33,593 nt of DNA from a virus, in the IMG/VR virus record IMGVR_UViG_3300025645_000241, positions 1-33,593 of that record; one strand, given 5' to 3'. This document shows, piece by piece, positions 20,615 through 28,181 of this stretch. The notes beneath the pieces were generated by a model, which worked only from the letters and a program-made list of their open reading frames with translations, was not told the DNA's origin and did not search any database. Numbering within the stretch: the first letter of the stretch is position 1; each line of letters begins with the position of its first letter. Both the position numbers and the translations under genes were made by a program.

Positions 20615-21671
20615 ACTATCCCCATACCAAACCTACATCTCCAAGAGCCGGTATAGCCGCTTCCTAGACAGTGAGGGCCGTCGAGAGCATTGGCCTGAGA
20701 CAGTAAATCGTTATTTCAACTTCATGGAAAACCACTTGCAGAAGAAGCATGGCTATGTGCTCACAGAAGCCCTGCGAGGCCGCTTGCAAGAGGCTGTGAC
20801 CAACTTAGAGGTTGTGCCGTCAATGCGCTCTATCATGACCGCTGGAGAGGCTCTGGAGCGTCAGAACATTGCAGGCTACAACTGTGCTTACATCACTATT
20901 GATGATGTGAAGAGCTTTGATGAGGCAATGTATATTCTTCTGTGCGGTACAGGCGTTGGTTATAGTGTGGAGCAGAAATATGTTAACCGTCTTCCAGAAG
21001 TTCCAGAGGTGTTGTACAATAGCAATACTACTATTGGTGTTAAAGATTCCAAAGAGGGCTGGGCTAAGGCGTTACGACAGGTGTTTGCCCTCCTTTATGC
21101 AGGAGAGATTCCTAAGTGGGATGTATCAGCTGTGCGTCCTTCGGGAGCACGACTTAAGACATTCGGTGGCCGTGCAAGTGGCCCCGAGCCTTTGGTGGAC
21201 TTGTTTAAATATGTCGTTGCTAAGTTCAAGGGTGCTGTGGGTCGGAAACTCACATCCCTTGAAGCACACGACATTCTGTGTAAGATTGGGGAAGTTGTTG
21301 TTGTGGGCGGTGTTCGACGAAGCGCAATGATTAGCTTGTCTGATCTTGGTGATGACAATATGGCAAAGGCCAAGGCAGGTAATTGGTGGGACGGTAATGG
21401 ACAACGGGCTCTGGCTAACAACAGTGCTGTGTACGATACCAAACCCTCTGTAGGCCAGTTTATGCGTGAATGGAGCAGCATCTATGAGAGTCATTCAGGT
21501 GAGCGTGGTATTTTTAATCGCTATGCTAGTAAATTACAAGCGAATAAGAATGGAAGACGCGCTGTGCAGGTTGTAGTGACTTTAGAGGATGGAAGTAAGC
21601 AGACGTTTGAGTCAAATGAGCTTGTTAATAACAAAGCAGCTATTGATTTGAAAGTAGGGGACAGTGTTTAA
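20601..21671 (+). CDS. Class II ribonucleotide reductase, N-terminal chain (gene in pieces)
   Basis: 356 residues from the ATG at 20601, which has an AGAAGGAA site; earlier in-frame starts lack one. It covers the first half of a monomeric B12-dependent (RTPR/NrdJ-like) reductase: 'VVPSMRSIMTAGEALERQNI', then 'AGYNCAY' with Cys 95 at the place of the L. leichmannii active-site Cys 119, 'LLCGTGVGYSVE', 'KWDVSAVRPSGARLKTFGGR', 'GERGIFNRYASK' and 'NKNGRR' (ending at 320). Here homologues would continue straight into the NPCSE motif. Instead, 36 extra residues follow (AVQVVVTLEDGSKQTFESNE, then ...DLKVGDSV), and then a stop that overlaps an HNH gene. The tail resembles part of an intein core but has no intein N-terminal Cys motif. 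The rest of the enzyme is on the third ORF. Confidence 0.93.
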   Translation: MTKNELSPYQTYISKSRYSRFLDSEGRREHWPETVNRYFNFMENHLQKKHGYVLTEALRGRLQEAVTNLEVVPSMRSIMTAGEALERQNIAGYNCAYITIDDVKSFDEAMYILLCGTGVGYSVEQKYVNRLPEVPEVLYNSNTTIGVKDSKEGWAKALRQVFALLYAGEIPKWDVSAVRPSGARLKTFGGRASGPEPLVDLFKYVVAKFKGAVGRKLTSLEAHDILCKIGEVVVVGGVRRSAMISLSDLGDDNMAKAKAGNWWDGNGQRALANNSAVYDTKPSVGQFMREWSSIYESHSGERGIFNRYASKLQANKNGRRAVQVVVTLEDGSKQTFESNELVNNKAAIDLKVGDSV

Positions 21672-22029
21672 TAAGATTTGTAACAAATGCAAAGAAACAA
21701 AATCTTTAGATTTATTTGTAAAACATAAACAATGTATTGACGGAAGAGCCGGATATTGTAAAGCATGTGATGCAACTACAGTGAGCAATCTAAGGAGAGC
21801 AACAAAGCTGAAAGCTATTGCTTACAAGGGGGGTGCTTGTTCTAGGTGTAGTGGAGTGTTTCATCCAGCTGTATATGATTTCCATCATATAGACCCCTTA
21901 GAAAAAGAAGCTGATCCCGGTTCTTTGATGGGAAGAAAATGGAAAGTAGTAAAAGAAGAGCTTGATAAATGTATCTTGCTCTGTTCAAATTGTCATCGGC
22001 TTACACACGCAGAAGAGGAGTGGAAATGA
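21664..22029 (+). CDS. HNH homing endonuclease splitting the RNR gene
   Basis: 121 residues, starting at a GTG that overlaps the end of the N-terminal RNR ORF by 8 bases and ending in ATGA with the C-terminal ORF. The N-terminal zinc knuckle 'CNKCKETKSLDLFVKHKQC', then 'GYCKACD', is followed by the HNH domain 'GACSRCSGVFHPAVYDFHHI' with 'KCILLCSNCHRLTHAEEE' (two CxxC pairs, catalytic HH, N-H). By eye it is visibly richer in A and T than the reductase around it, fitting recent arrival. By analogy with endonucleases that split phage RNR genes, it would cut intact nrd alleles next to the catalytic-site codons and so spread. Confidence 0.88.
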   Translation: MFNKICNKCKETKSLDLFVKHKQCIDGRAGYCKACDATTVSNLRRATKLKAIAYKGGACSRCSGVFHPAVYDFHHIDPLEKEADPGSLMGRKWKVVKEELDKCILLCSNCHRLTHAEEEWK

Positions 22030-23006
22030 AAATTACAAATATAGAGGTTATTGCTGATACAGGTAATCACGCTTATGGAACAAACCCCTGCTCAGAAATC
22101 ATTCTGCGGCCTTTTCAATTTTGTAACTTAAGCAGTGTTATTGTGCGACCAGAAGACACAGAAGAAACCTTGCTAGACAAGATTGAAATGGCAACCATCT
22201 TGGGAACCTTCCAATCAACCATGACCAGCTTTCCTTATCTCCGTAAGATTTGGCAGCAGAATACAGAAGAAGAGCGTTTGTTGGGTGTGTCTATGACAGG
22301 CCCGTTAGACAATGTTTTATTGAATAATCCGGAAGATGAAGATCTCCCACGTTTACTAGAAAGCCTAAAAGCCCGTGCTGTTATTACTAATAAACAATTT
22401 GCTGATGATATTGGCATTAGTGCTTCTGTCGCTATTACCGCTATCAAGCCCGAGGGCACTGTCAGCCAGCTTAGTAACACTGCTAGTGGCCTTCACCCTC
22501 AACACAGTCGTTACTTTATTCGCCGTGTACGAAGTGATAATAAAGATCCTCTGACGGACTTCCTGAAGGCACAGGGGTTTCCTTCAGAGGCTTGTGTGAT
22601 GAAACCAGATAGCACAACTATCTTCAGTTTCCCGATGCGAGTTAAAGAAGGGGCTTTGTTGCGTGAAGACTTGGATGCTGTTAAGCACTTGAAGCTTTGG
22701 TTGCTGTATCAGCGTCACTATTGTGAGCATAAGCCTTCAGTAACTATCAGCGTGCAGGAACATGAGTGGCCTATTGTTGGTGCTAAGGTGTGGGAGAATT
22801 TCGATGAGATCACAGGTGTTAGCTTTCTACCTATGGATGGAGGGACATATCGACAAGCTCCTTATGAAGCTATCACGGAATATGAGTATCACACTATGGA
22901 AGCAACGATGCCTACGAATATTGACTGGGATGCTTTGGTAGAAAACACTGATAATGTTGAAGGAGCCCAGATGCTTGCATGCACCGCAGGCGCTTGTGAA
23001 ATTTAA
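22026..23006 (+). CDS. Class II ribonucleotide reductase, C-terminal chain (gene in pieces)
   Basis: 326 residues from the ATG at 22026 (an earlier in-frame start at 21969 lies inside the HNH gene). The first ten residues, MKITNIEVIA, look added. Then 'DTGNHAYGTNPCSEIILRPF' and 'QFCNLS' follow as in intact enzymes. Cys 22 and Glu 24 sit at the thiyl-radical Cys and catalytic Glu positions, and Cys 33 is 11 residues on, the same spacing as Cys 408 and 419 in L. leichmannii. 'PEGTVSQLSNTASGLHPQHS' and 'MKPDSTTIFSFPMRV' are family blocks. The end 'MLACTAGACEI' carries the re-reducing Cys pair (C319, C324). The partner of Cys 33 is Cys 95 on the other chain, so both chains must meet to form one active site, or be spliced. 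Confidence 0.93.
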   Translation: MKITNIEVIADTGNHAYGTNPCSEIILRPFQFCNLSSVIVRPEDTEETLLDKIEMATILGTFQSTMTSFPYLRKIWQQNTEEERLLGVSMTGPLDNVLLNNPEDEDLPRLLESLKARAVITNKQFADDIGISASVAITAIKPEGTVSQLSNTASGLHPQHSRYFIRRVRSDNKDPLTDFLKAQGFPSEACVMKPDSTTIFSFPMRVKEGALLREDLDAVKHLKLWLLYQRHYCEHKPSVTISVQEHEWPIVGAKVWENFDEITGVSFLPMDGGTYRQAPYEAITEYEYHTMEATMPTNIDWDALVENTDNVEGAQMLACTAGACEI

Positions 23007-23015
23007 GGAGAATAT

Positions 23016-23174
23016 ATGTTTGTAGATTTTGAATGGATTGCTGGCTTGGTCTTTGGCCTTGATACCAACCAAGTTAGTATGATGGAAGAGGGAAGCACAC
23101 TGTCTCTTGATGAGCCTCAAAGCACCTGCATCAATCTCTATTTAGGGCTTGCTGTAATACACCTAATCTTTTAG
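23016..23174 (+). CDS. 52-residue protein at the end of the plus-strand operon
   Basis: Starts MFVDFEWIAGLVFGLDTNQV. It has a perfect AAGGAG ribosome site and ends just before the bidirectional terminator. Hydrophobic segments are short ('WIAGLVFGL' and 'LYLGLAVIHLIF'). The C-terminal one could lie in or on the membrane. The first half resembles short phage peptides of the 'FEWIAGLVFGIEHD' type. Function unknown. Confidence 0.6.
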   Translation: MFVDFEWIAGLVFGLDTNQVSMMEEGSTLSLDEPQSTCINLYLGLAVIHLIF

Positions 23175-23179
23175 GCGTG

Positions 23180-23217
23180 AAAAAGCCCCTACGGTATTGC
23201 TCCGTAGGGGCTTTTTT
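23180..23217. terminator. Bidirectional intrinsic terminator
   Basis: A perfect stem (AAAAAGCCCCTACGG at 23180-23194 and its complement at 23202-23216, loop TATTGCT) is flanked by an A run and a T run, so each strand gives a GC hairpin plus U tract. It separates the converging replication and lysis units, whose stops lie 6 and 2 bases away. Confidence 0.95.
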
Positions 23218-23218
23218 G

Positions 23219-23635
23219 TTATCTTCTACAATTCTTCAAGGCTTCTCTGAGGATGTCTGCTTTGGAAGCTTCCCCGATAAGAAACTCTGCATCCTCTCTG
23301 TAAAGGGATTCTCCAGTGCTTCTTGTTCCTGAGCTGATAGGGGCAGGAGAGGCCTCTTTACTGACGAGGATGGCAACGGGTCTCTCTGCACGCTGGCGCA
23401 GCCCGTTAACAATACTAGCATGCCGCTTATTAATAGTTTTAATAGCATCTTCTTTATCCTTTGTCTGCTCAGCCAGTTTAGACAGATGTTGTGTCTCTTG
23501 TTGAATGATTAGCACTTGTTGCTCATTCCTGTACTTCAAAAGCTTAGCAGCTTCCTTGCCTGCTCCGGCCTTATAAGCAACTGTGCTAAACACTCCTAGA
23601 GAAACCGCCCATAGAATAGCAATGATTTTATACAT
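23219..23635 (-). CDS. Rz: Rz-like inner-membrane spanin
   Basis: 138 residues starting MYKIIAILWAVSLGVFSTVA, an uncleaved N-terminal membrane anchor. A long charged coiled-coil region follows (KEAAKLLKYRNEQQVLIIQQ, then KLAEQTKDKEDAIKTINKRH), and a Cys near the end (LKNCRR). This is the i-spanin plan: an anchor in the inner membrane and a periplasmic helix that meets the outer-membrane partner and fuses the membranes at lysis. Its gene contains the complete Rz1 frame and overlaps the lysozyme gene by 8 bases. Confidence 0.88.
   Translation of the reverse strand: MYKIIAILWAVSLGVFSTVAYKAGAGKEAAKLLKYRNEQQVLIIQQETQHLSKLAEQTKDKEDAIKTINKRHASIVNGLRQRAERPVAILVSKEASPAPISSGTRSTGESLYREDAEFLIGEASKADILREALKNCRR
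23236..23448 (-). CDS. Rz1: Rz1-like outer-membrane spanin lipoprotein, nested in Rz
   Basis: 70 residues in a different frame, wholly inside the Rz gene. The signal 'MLLKLLISGMLVLLTGCASV' ends in a lipobox (L-T-G-C), so Cys 17 would be lipidated. The mature part has many Pro and Ser residues (QRDPLPSSSVKRPLLPLSAQ), as expected of an o-spanin. The nested arrangement is the classical lambda one. It indicates a host with an outer membrane. Confidence 0.88.
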   Translation of the reverse strand: MLLKLLISGMLVLLTGCASVQRDPLPSSSVKRPLLPLSAQEQEALENPFTERMQSFLSGKLPKQTSSEKP

Positions 23636-24086
23636 GGTTCATACAAAGAGCGTATTCCCTTTGTCTCCGGTTTGTTAGCCCCTTCAGAGGAGCCCCTTTG
23701 AACTTGTCCCAACGAAGGATTTCCTTACAGGCTGCTTCGTAGTTGAGTTCTTTAAGGGATTTAACAAGGGTTGAAGAGCAGAATGAACCAAGACCAATAT
23801 TATAGGAGAGAGATACATAAGCATCAAACTCATACTGATAGAGGGGAACATCAGCGCACTTCTTAACACCATCAGAGAACTTATCTGCATCAGCCAGAAG
23901 CCGCATCAAAGCCCTCTCAGGTGTTATCTCATCGCCTTTCTTAACTCCCGTAGTCGTCCCAAAGCCTATTGTTGGAACATCGCCGGAAACAGGGATGATG
24001 GCTTTAGAGGAATATCCCTCCTCCAAAGCAATCCCTACTAGCACAGCGGCTGATAAATACAAAGAGGCTACAGACGGGCGTATCAT
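23628..24086 (-). CDS. SAR-type phage lysozyme (endolysin)
   Basis: 152 residues, family GH24-like. The N-terminus 'MIRPSVASLYLSAAVLVGIA' is weakly hydrophobic and rich in Ala/Ser/Gly, fitting a signal-arrest-release segment. The catalytic Glu is at 22-23 (LEEGYSSKAIIPVSGDVPTI). In the usual E-8-D-5-T pattern the Asp position here is Pro 32, and an Asp stands at 36 in 'SGDVPTIGFGTT', a variant found in other phage enzymes. Further family parts are 'EFDAYVSLSYNIGLGSFCSS', 'FKGAPLKGLTNRRQREYALC'. Four Cys are present. It cuts peptidoglycan after release from the membrane. It overlaps the holin and Rz genes by 4 and 8 bases. Confidence 0.9.
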   Translation of the reverse strand: MIRPSVASLYLSAAVLVGIALEEGYSSKAIIPVSGDVPTIGFGTTTGVKKGDEITPERALMRLLADADKFSDGVKKCADVPLYQYEFDAYVSLSYNIGLGSFCSSTLVKSLKELNYEAACKEILRWDKFKGAPLKGLTNRRQREYALCMNHV

Positions 24087-24280
24087 GGTGGATTTGTTAC
24101 ATCTCTATACATGCTAAAAAGCTTATGTATAATCATTAATACAGTGTATATAAGAGTACACCAAAGGAGTACATCAGATACTTGATAACCGGCAATAGTT
24201 GCCAGTGACACAGAGACAGGAGCTGAGGCTTTTGCTAGTATTTCCACTGTAGTTTCTGTTGTGTTTTGCATGTCTGTCAT
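24083..24280 (-). CDS. Holin (T7-type, small)
   Basis: 65 residues from the ATG at 24280, which overlaps the previous stop (ATGA) and has a GGAG site. A longer in-frame ORF exists. 'TVEILAKASAPVSVSLATIA' is an amphipathic or first membrane segment, and 'VSDVLLWCTLIYTVLMIIHK' a strong membrane span, followed by a basic end. The pattern '...KA..PV.VS.AT..GY.VSD...W.TLIYT.L' matches podovirus holins. It sets lysis timing, depolarising the membrane so the SAR lysozyme becomes active. Confidence 0.82.
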   Translation of the reverse strand: MTDMQNTTETTVEILAKASAPVSVSLATIAGYQVSDVLLWCTLIYTVLMIIHKLFSMYRDVTNPP

Positions 24281-25773
24281 GGCTGCTCCTGCTGAGGCAT
24301 ACCAGACAGCATGCCACGCCAAGCCATCTTAGGAGGAATCTCAGGAAGCTTTCCAGAGGCAACGTTAGAGACAAGACGTCCCATATCACGATTACGCATA
24401 AACCCTTGAAGCTTGTCTGCCCCATAGCCTGTAGCAGCAACACCAGCAGCGGCAACTGGATTAGCAACAGCGCCTGCTGCAAAGCCTGCCTGCGTTAGTG
24501 TGCTTCGCTGAGGGTTTAGACGAGCGAGTAACGAAAGAGCAGGATCAGCCATCGAGCCTCTAGCTACACTCTTAATAGCATTCTGCTCTGCCTCAGAGAA
24601 CAAACTCATCTTATTCTTACTGGCAGCTAAGTTAATAAGCTGTCGACGAATAAGCTCACTTTCAGAAGACTTTGGATCAAGGGCTCGTGCTTCTGCAACA
24701 CCTAAGGCATCTTCAAGGATCGTTGCACGGGAGAGGTTTCTCCAATCCTTACGAGCATCCTGCACGGCTTGAATGGCTGTTCCCATATTTCCCTTACTGG
24801 CTATTACATCTTTAGCTCCAAGTTTATCAATATAGGAATCTAGTTCAGAAACTGCCATGCCTGCAAACTTGCGAGTTGCCGGGTCATTGGCTTTCTTCAG
24901 ATCGGTTAGGGCAGAACGCATTTGCTCAAGCTTACTGAAGGATACCCGCTGTGTTCCAACCATGTCTCTAACCTGCTCAAGCACCTGAGCAACAGGCTTA
25001 TGAGAATCTAGCTTTGGGTTGAAATTACTCTTCATTAAAGCATCTTCCACACTGGAGAAGTTATCCATAACACTTTTAGGCTTTAGATAAACACCCTGTG
25101 CCTCAACTGTTGCATAAGCCTCCTGAGACCTTTTCTTGATAGAATCTATGGACACAATAGGGGCTTGCTTTGTTGAGGCCGCTGTAGCTCCCTTTGCAGC
25201 CAAGCCGCCAGCAAGTCCTCCAGCAGCAACCCCTGCAATGAGGCCCATTAGAGGGCTTCCTGTGGCTTCCTGTGTGCTCTCTGCAACTGACTGACCTGCA
25301 AGACCACCAGCACCTGCTGCGGCTGTTTGTTGCAATAGATTCTGACCCAATGGAGCCAAGGCAGCAGAAGCCCCTGAAAGGGCTGCTTGAGCCGGCACAC
25401 CTGCCATTGCTGAAGCCCCTGCTTGTACACCCCTTTCCAGCTGTCCTTGAGGCTCTGGAAGGCCTGCGGCGGTCATTAGATTCTGAACCCCCTGTGTAGG
25501 GCTTCCCATAACCTTACGACCAGCCAAAGCGTTCACACCTGCTGCTACAGGTTCTGCCATCATTGCAGGAATAGCTGTGAGGCCTGTAATGCCTGCTCTG
25601 GCGGTAAGCCCTAGCTGTCTGCCCATCTCTTGAGGAAAGCTTCTTTGAGCCTGCTCAGGAGGCTTGGCATAGTTCTCCTTGGCATAGGCCAATACCTGAG
25701 CCTCAGAAGCCCCCTCCGGAGCCGTCACCTCGTACTCCTTGCCGTCTGGGGCAGTAATAACAAATGTAGCCAT
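24277..25773 (-). CDS. Internal virion/ejection-type protein, Ala/Gly-rich
   Basis: 498 residues. The N-terminus 'MATFVITAPDGKEYEVTAPE' then 'GASEAQVLAYAKENYA' is a small conserved beta-alpha domain that opens many phage DNA-ejection or head-internal proteins. A very Ala/Gly-rich hydrophobic region follows (about 55-200: 'GLTARAGITGLTAIPAMM', 'AAAGAGGLAGQSV', 'AGVAAGGLAGGLAAKG'), which could insert in membranes. After it comes a helical, charged part with 'FSKLEQMRSALTDLKKANDP' and another Ala-rich stretch near 440-465. This fits a protein packed in the head and injected with DNA to make a conduit. It is the last virion gene before the lysis cassette. Confidence 0.7.
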   Translation of the reverse strand: MATFVITAPDGKEYEVTAPEGASEAQVLAYAKENYAKPPEQAQRSFPQEMGRQLGLTARAGITGLTAIPAMMAEPVAAGVNALAGRKVMGSPTQGVQNLMTAAGLPEPQGQLERGVQAGASAMAGVPAQAALSGASAALAPLGQNLLQQTAAAGAGGLAGQSVAESTQEATGSPLMGLIAGVAAGGLAGGLAAKGATAASTKQAPIVSIDSIKKRSQEAYATVEAQGVYLKPKSVMDNFSSVEDALMKSNFNPKLDSHKPVAQVLEQVRDMVGTQRVSFSKLEQMRSALTDLKKANDPATRKFAGMAVSELDSYIDKLGAKDVIASKGNMGTAIQAVQDARKDWRNLSRATILEDALGVAEARALDPKSSESELIRRQLINLAASKNKMSLFSEAEQNAIKSVARGSMADPALSLLARLNPQRSTLTQAGFAAGAVANPVAAAGVAATGYGADKLQGFMRNRDMGRLVSNVASGKLPEIPPKMAWRGMLSGMPQQEQP

Positions 25774-25782
25774 GCTGTGTCC

Positions 25783-27006
25783 TTATTGTTTTGGTTTAAT
25801 AGACCATACACCTGCCGCACCGCCTGTGTTTGCTACAGCAGGCTTAGGAGCAGCCCCCATTGTGTTTAACCAGTTGTTATAATGTAGGTCAATCTTGTCC
25901 AAGTTACGGGAGAGTTCTTCCCTTGACTGTCCTAATTCCATTGAACCAACAGTGGCTTGAAGGGCTTGAAGCTCTTGCACGGCCACCTGACCTAGAGCAC
26001 CTCCTGTTGGGCTAGCTTCCCGCATTTGTTGCAACCTATCAAAGCCTAAATTGGCTTTAATTGTTAGTAGACGCTGGTTCAAATTGTAGGAGTCAGATCC
26101 GGGAATATAAGAGGCTGCTTTACCAGTTAGGCCTGTTGTGGTTCCCGACACAAGCGACTTAGCGGCTGCAACATCTTCAACAACTTTATTGGCGTGACTG
26201 ATAGCAAAGCTCTTCGCCGCTTCTTTCTTCTCACCCTTGTCTGCCTGCTTCTCTTTTAAATCTGAAAGACGCTGCTGAGCCAACTCCCGCTGAACACTTG
26301 TCATAGATGAATTAGCCGCTTGTGTTAGTACAAGCATTTGCTGTTTGAAGTCCCTGTTCCTCTGATTCTCTTGTTCTCGTTGGGTAGCCTTCTCTCTTTC
26401 TTGCTCAGTCTTAGCGATTCGGTTAGCCTCTGCTGTAGCCTTGCGCTCCAGTGTTTTGAATATGTCATCAGGCTTGCCATACTTACGTACAACTGCTTCT
26501 ACGTCCTTGTCTTGAGCGTCCATAGGGAGGGAGGACAGTTCAGATCGTAGCTGCTCATCCTTAGCCTCACCACGGAGAATCTTTCCTTCTTCTGCTTTGT
26601 ATTTATTTGTCTGCGCTTCTTCCCGTAGCTTCGTGGTTTGTTCCGTAGCAAGTTTAGCCCCTTCCAGTTCCATTGACTTAGCCTTCTGAGCAATCTGCAA
26701 AGCCATTTCCGGGTCTGTAGTTCTCAAAGCATTAGCCATTTGAAGGAGGCCTTCAGGCGTGTTTGTATCAAACTTACTAGACAGCTCACGAAGCTTCGTA
26801 GCCCGTTTAATCATTGGGTCTTGTACATCAACTCCGAAGGCCCCTGCAAGGCCTGTACCCACTGAGGAGCCAGCTTTGTAGGCCATTTGCCCTAGTTGCT
26901 GGTCAGGGGTTAATTGAGCGAATGAGGAAGCCCGTTGATTCAACAACTGGTTTTGCATCTCTTGTGGAGACAAGGAGCCTCCGAATAAACTAGGTTCTGT
27001 AGCCAT
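25783..27006 (-). CDS. Internal virion protein, coiled-coil
   Basis: 407 residues starting MATEPSLFGGSLSPQEMQNQ. The first 60 residues are a helical 'LLNQRASSFAQLTPDQQLGQ' module. Long charged coiled-coil helices follow (about 85-280). Then comes 'SFAISHANKVVEDVAAAKSL', then 'GFDRLQQMREASPTGGALGQ' and 'VAVQELQALQATVGSMELGQ', a motif that recurs in phage internal and ejection proteins. No enzyme motif. It lies between two other large, low-complexity virion proteins, suggesting one ejectosome set of three. The assignment is by composition and position. Confidence 0.65.
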   Translation of the reverse strand: MATEPSLFGGSLSPQEMQNQLLNQRASSFAQLTPDQQLGQMAYKAGSSVGTGLAGAFGVDVQDPMIKRATKLRELSSKFDTNTPEGLLQMANALRTTDPEMALQIAQKAKSMELEGAKLATEQTTKLREEAQTNKYKAEEGKILRGEAKDEQLRSELSSLPMDAQDKDVEAVVRKYGKPDDIFKTLERKATAEANRIAKTEQEREKATQREQENQRNRDFKQQMLVLTQAANSSMTSVQRELAQQRLSDLKEKQADKGEKKEAAKSFAISHANKVVEDVAAAKSLVSGTTTGLTGKAASYIPGSDSYNLNQRLLTIKANLGFDRLQQMREASPTGGALGQVAVQELQALQATVGSMELGQSREELSRNLDKIDLHYNNWLNTMGAAPKPAVANTGGAAGVWSIKPKQ

Positions 27007-27013
27007 ATATTCC

Positions 27014-27952
27014 TTACTTAGTTAGCGATGCAATTAGTGCTGCAATTGGATCGGAGAGACCAGCAACACCTCCTGTTAGGGCTGAGCGAGTAGCAGTATT
27101 AGCTGTATTCTGACCAGCAATATATTGATTAGCCGCTGCTTGGTTGCTTGCTGCCGAAGCGGAACCAAGGGCTTGACCCTGTGTAAGGGCATTGCTTCCC
27201 AAGTTCTCAGCATTAGATGCACCTGAGATGAGGTTGGTATATGGAACAAGAGAATTAGCCTGTGCGCCGTAGCCAGCATTAGTCAATGCAAGACCGCCTG
27301 TCATCAAGCCACTACCAAAGGTTGTCTGAGCTTGCCCCGCCAGTTGAGCATTAGCAGCCAGCTGAGCATCCTGCTGAGCCATTGCATTGTAATAAGCAGC
27401 CATCTGTGGGTTAGCTGCTTGAAGGCCAGCACTCCCTGCACCATAGCCTGCGGAGGTGCTTCCTGTTGCAAGCCCTAAACGGCCTTGTTGTTGTTGCTGG
27501 TTAGTGAGTTGTGCAAGCTGCTGTTCACGCCCGGGAGCCAAGAGCCCCTGCTGTTGTGTCATCCAGTTCTGAGCAGCCATCTGAGGGGACTGAGCAACAT
27601 ACTGCTGCCCCAGATTAAACAAGCCTTGACCAGCTGCTGTAACCGTTGGCTGATAAGCCTGTTGCTGCTGAGCCTGTGACAGGCCTGTACCAGCCATGCC
27701 AATAAGCCCTTCACGCATTGCAGCAATGTCAGGAGCAACTTGGTAGCCAGCCCCTGTAAGCTCTCCCTGTGGCCCGTACTGGAAGCCAGAGGTTCCAAAG
27801 CGGCTTGTAACCCCTACTGGCCTAAACTGGGCCATCTGAGCAGCCTGAGCTGCTGAGGTGGTTGCATTACTTGCCGCTTGGTTGGCTACGAGGCCTGTAC
27901 CCAGTGCCTGTACAGCAGGGTTGATTAGTGAAGTCCAATCGAATTCAGCCAT
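27014..27952 (-). CDS. Gln/Ala/Gly-rich virion protein
   Basis: 312 residues from the ATG at 27952 (MAEFDWTSLINPAVQALGTG), which has a GGGAG site; an earlier ATG at 27970 is inside the previous gene. The composition is dominated by Ala, Gln, Gly, Ser and Asn ('ANQAASNATTSAAQAAQMAQ', 'LAQLTNQQQQQGRLGLATGS'). Several 'GLA.GL..A..Q' segments suggest loosely amphipathic helices. Proteins of this type precede the ejection proteins in similar phages and are probably the smallest internal protein or a tail component. No enzymatic motif. Confidence 0.62.
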   Translation of the reverse strand: MAEFDWTSLINPAVQALGTGLVANQAASNATTSAAQAAQMAQFRPVGVTSRFGTSGFQYGPQGELTGAGYQVAPDIAAMREGLIGMAGTGLSQAQQQQAYQPTVTAAGQGLFNLGQQYVAQSPQMAAQNWMTQQQGLLAPGREQQLAQLTNQQQQQGRLGLATGSTSAGYGAGSAGLQAANPQMAAYYNAMAQQDAQLAANAQLAGQAQTTFGSGLMTGGLALTNAGYGAQANSLVPYTNLISGASNAENLGSNALTQGQALGSASAASNQAAANQYIAGQNTANTATRSALTGGVAGLSDPIAALIASLTK

Positions 27953-27953
27953 A

Positions 27954-28181
27954 TTAATAACTCCCGCCATCTACTGTTGCTGTAAGAACACCCGACACTG
28001 TTAGATTCACCATTGTGGCTGTTCCTGTGAAAGAGCCGTTATTAGCCTCACTCTTGGAGCTGATTGCTGAAGCTATGTTAGTAAATTCAGTATCAATCTC
28101 CGTGCCTTTGATAATCTTATTAGGATTGCCTGTAACTAAGCCATCTTTAATGGCGAAGTTGGTTGTCTTTGTGTAGTTCAT
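27954..28181 (-). CDS. Short tail-fibre-like N-terminal module
   Basis: 75 residues starting MNYTKTTNFAIKDGLVTGNP and continuing 'NKIIKGTEIDTEFTNIASAI', then 'GSFTGTATMVNLTVSGVLTA'. 'NYTKTTNFA.KD.L.SG.P.KIIKG.EIDTEF..IA.AI..K' is the typical opening of podovirus tail-associated proteins, followed in longer relatives by many 'FTGT...LTVSG.L' repeats. Here only one repeat is left before the stop, so it may be a shortened fibre-like piece or a small structural protein. It is coupled by ATGA to the HNH-type gene upstream. Confidence 0.65.
   Translation of the reverse strand: MNYTKTTNFAIKDGLVTGNPNKIIKGTEIDTEFTNIASAISSKSEANNGSFTGTATMVNLTVSGVLTATVDGGSY

Noticed and set aside
20601-22030. Group I intron as the explanation for the split RNR
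   Set aside because: Only the HNH ORF and two short coding tails lie between the halves, with no room for a ribozyme core, and the tails read as sensible protein. A protein-level or two-chain explanation fits better.
25248-25499. ORFs overlapping the Ala/Gly-rich ejection protein
   Set aside because: Low-complexity GC-patterned coding DNA gives open alternative frames. No start signals or recognisable protein features.
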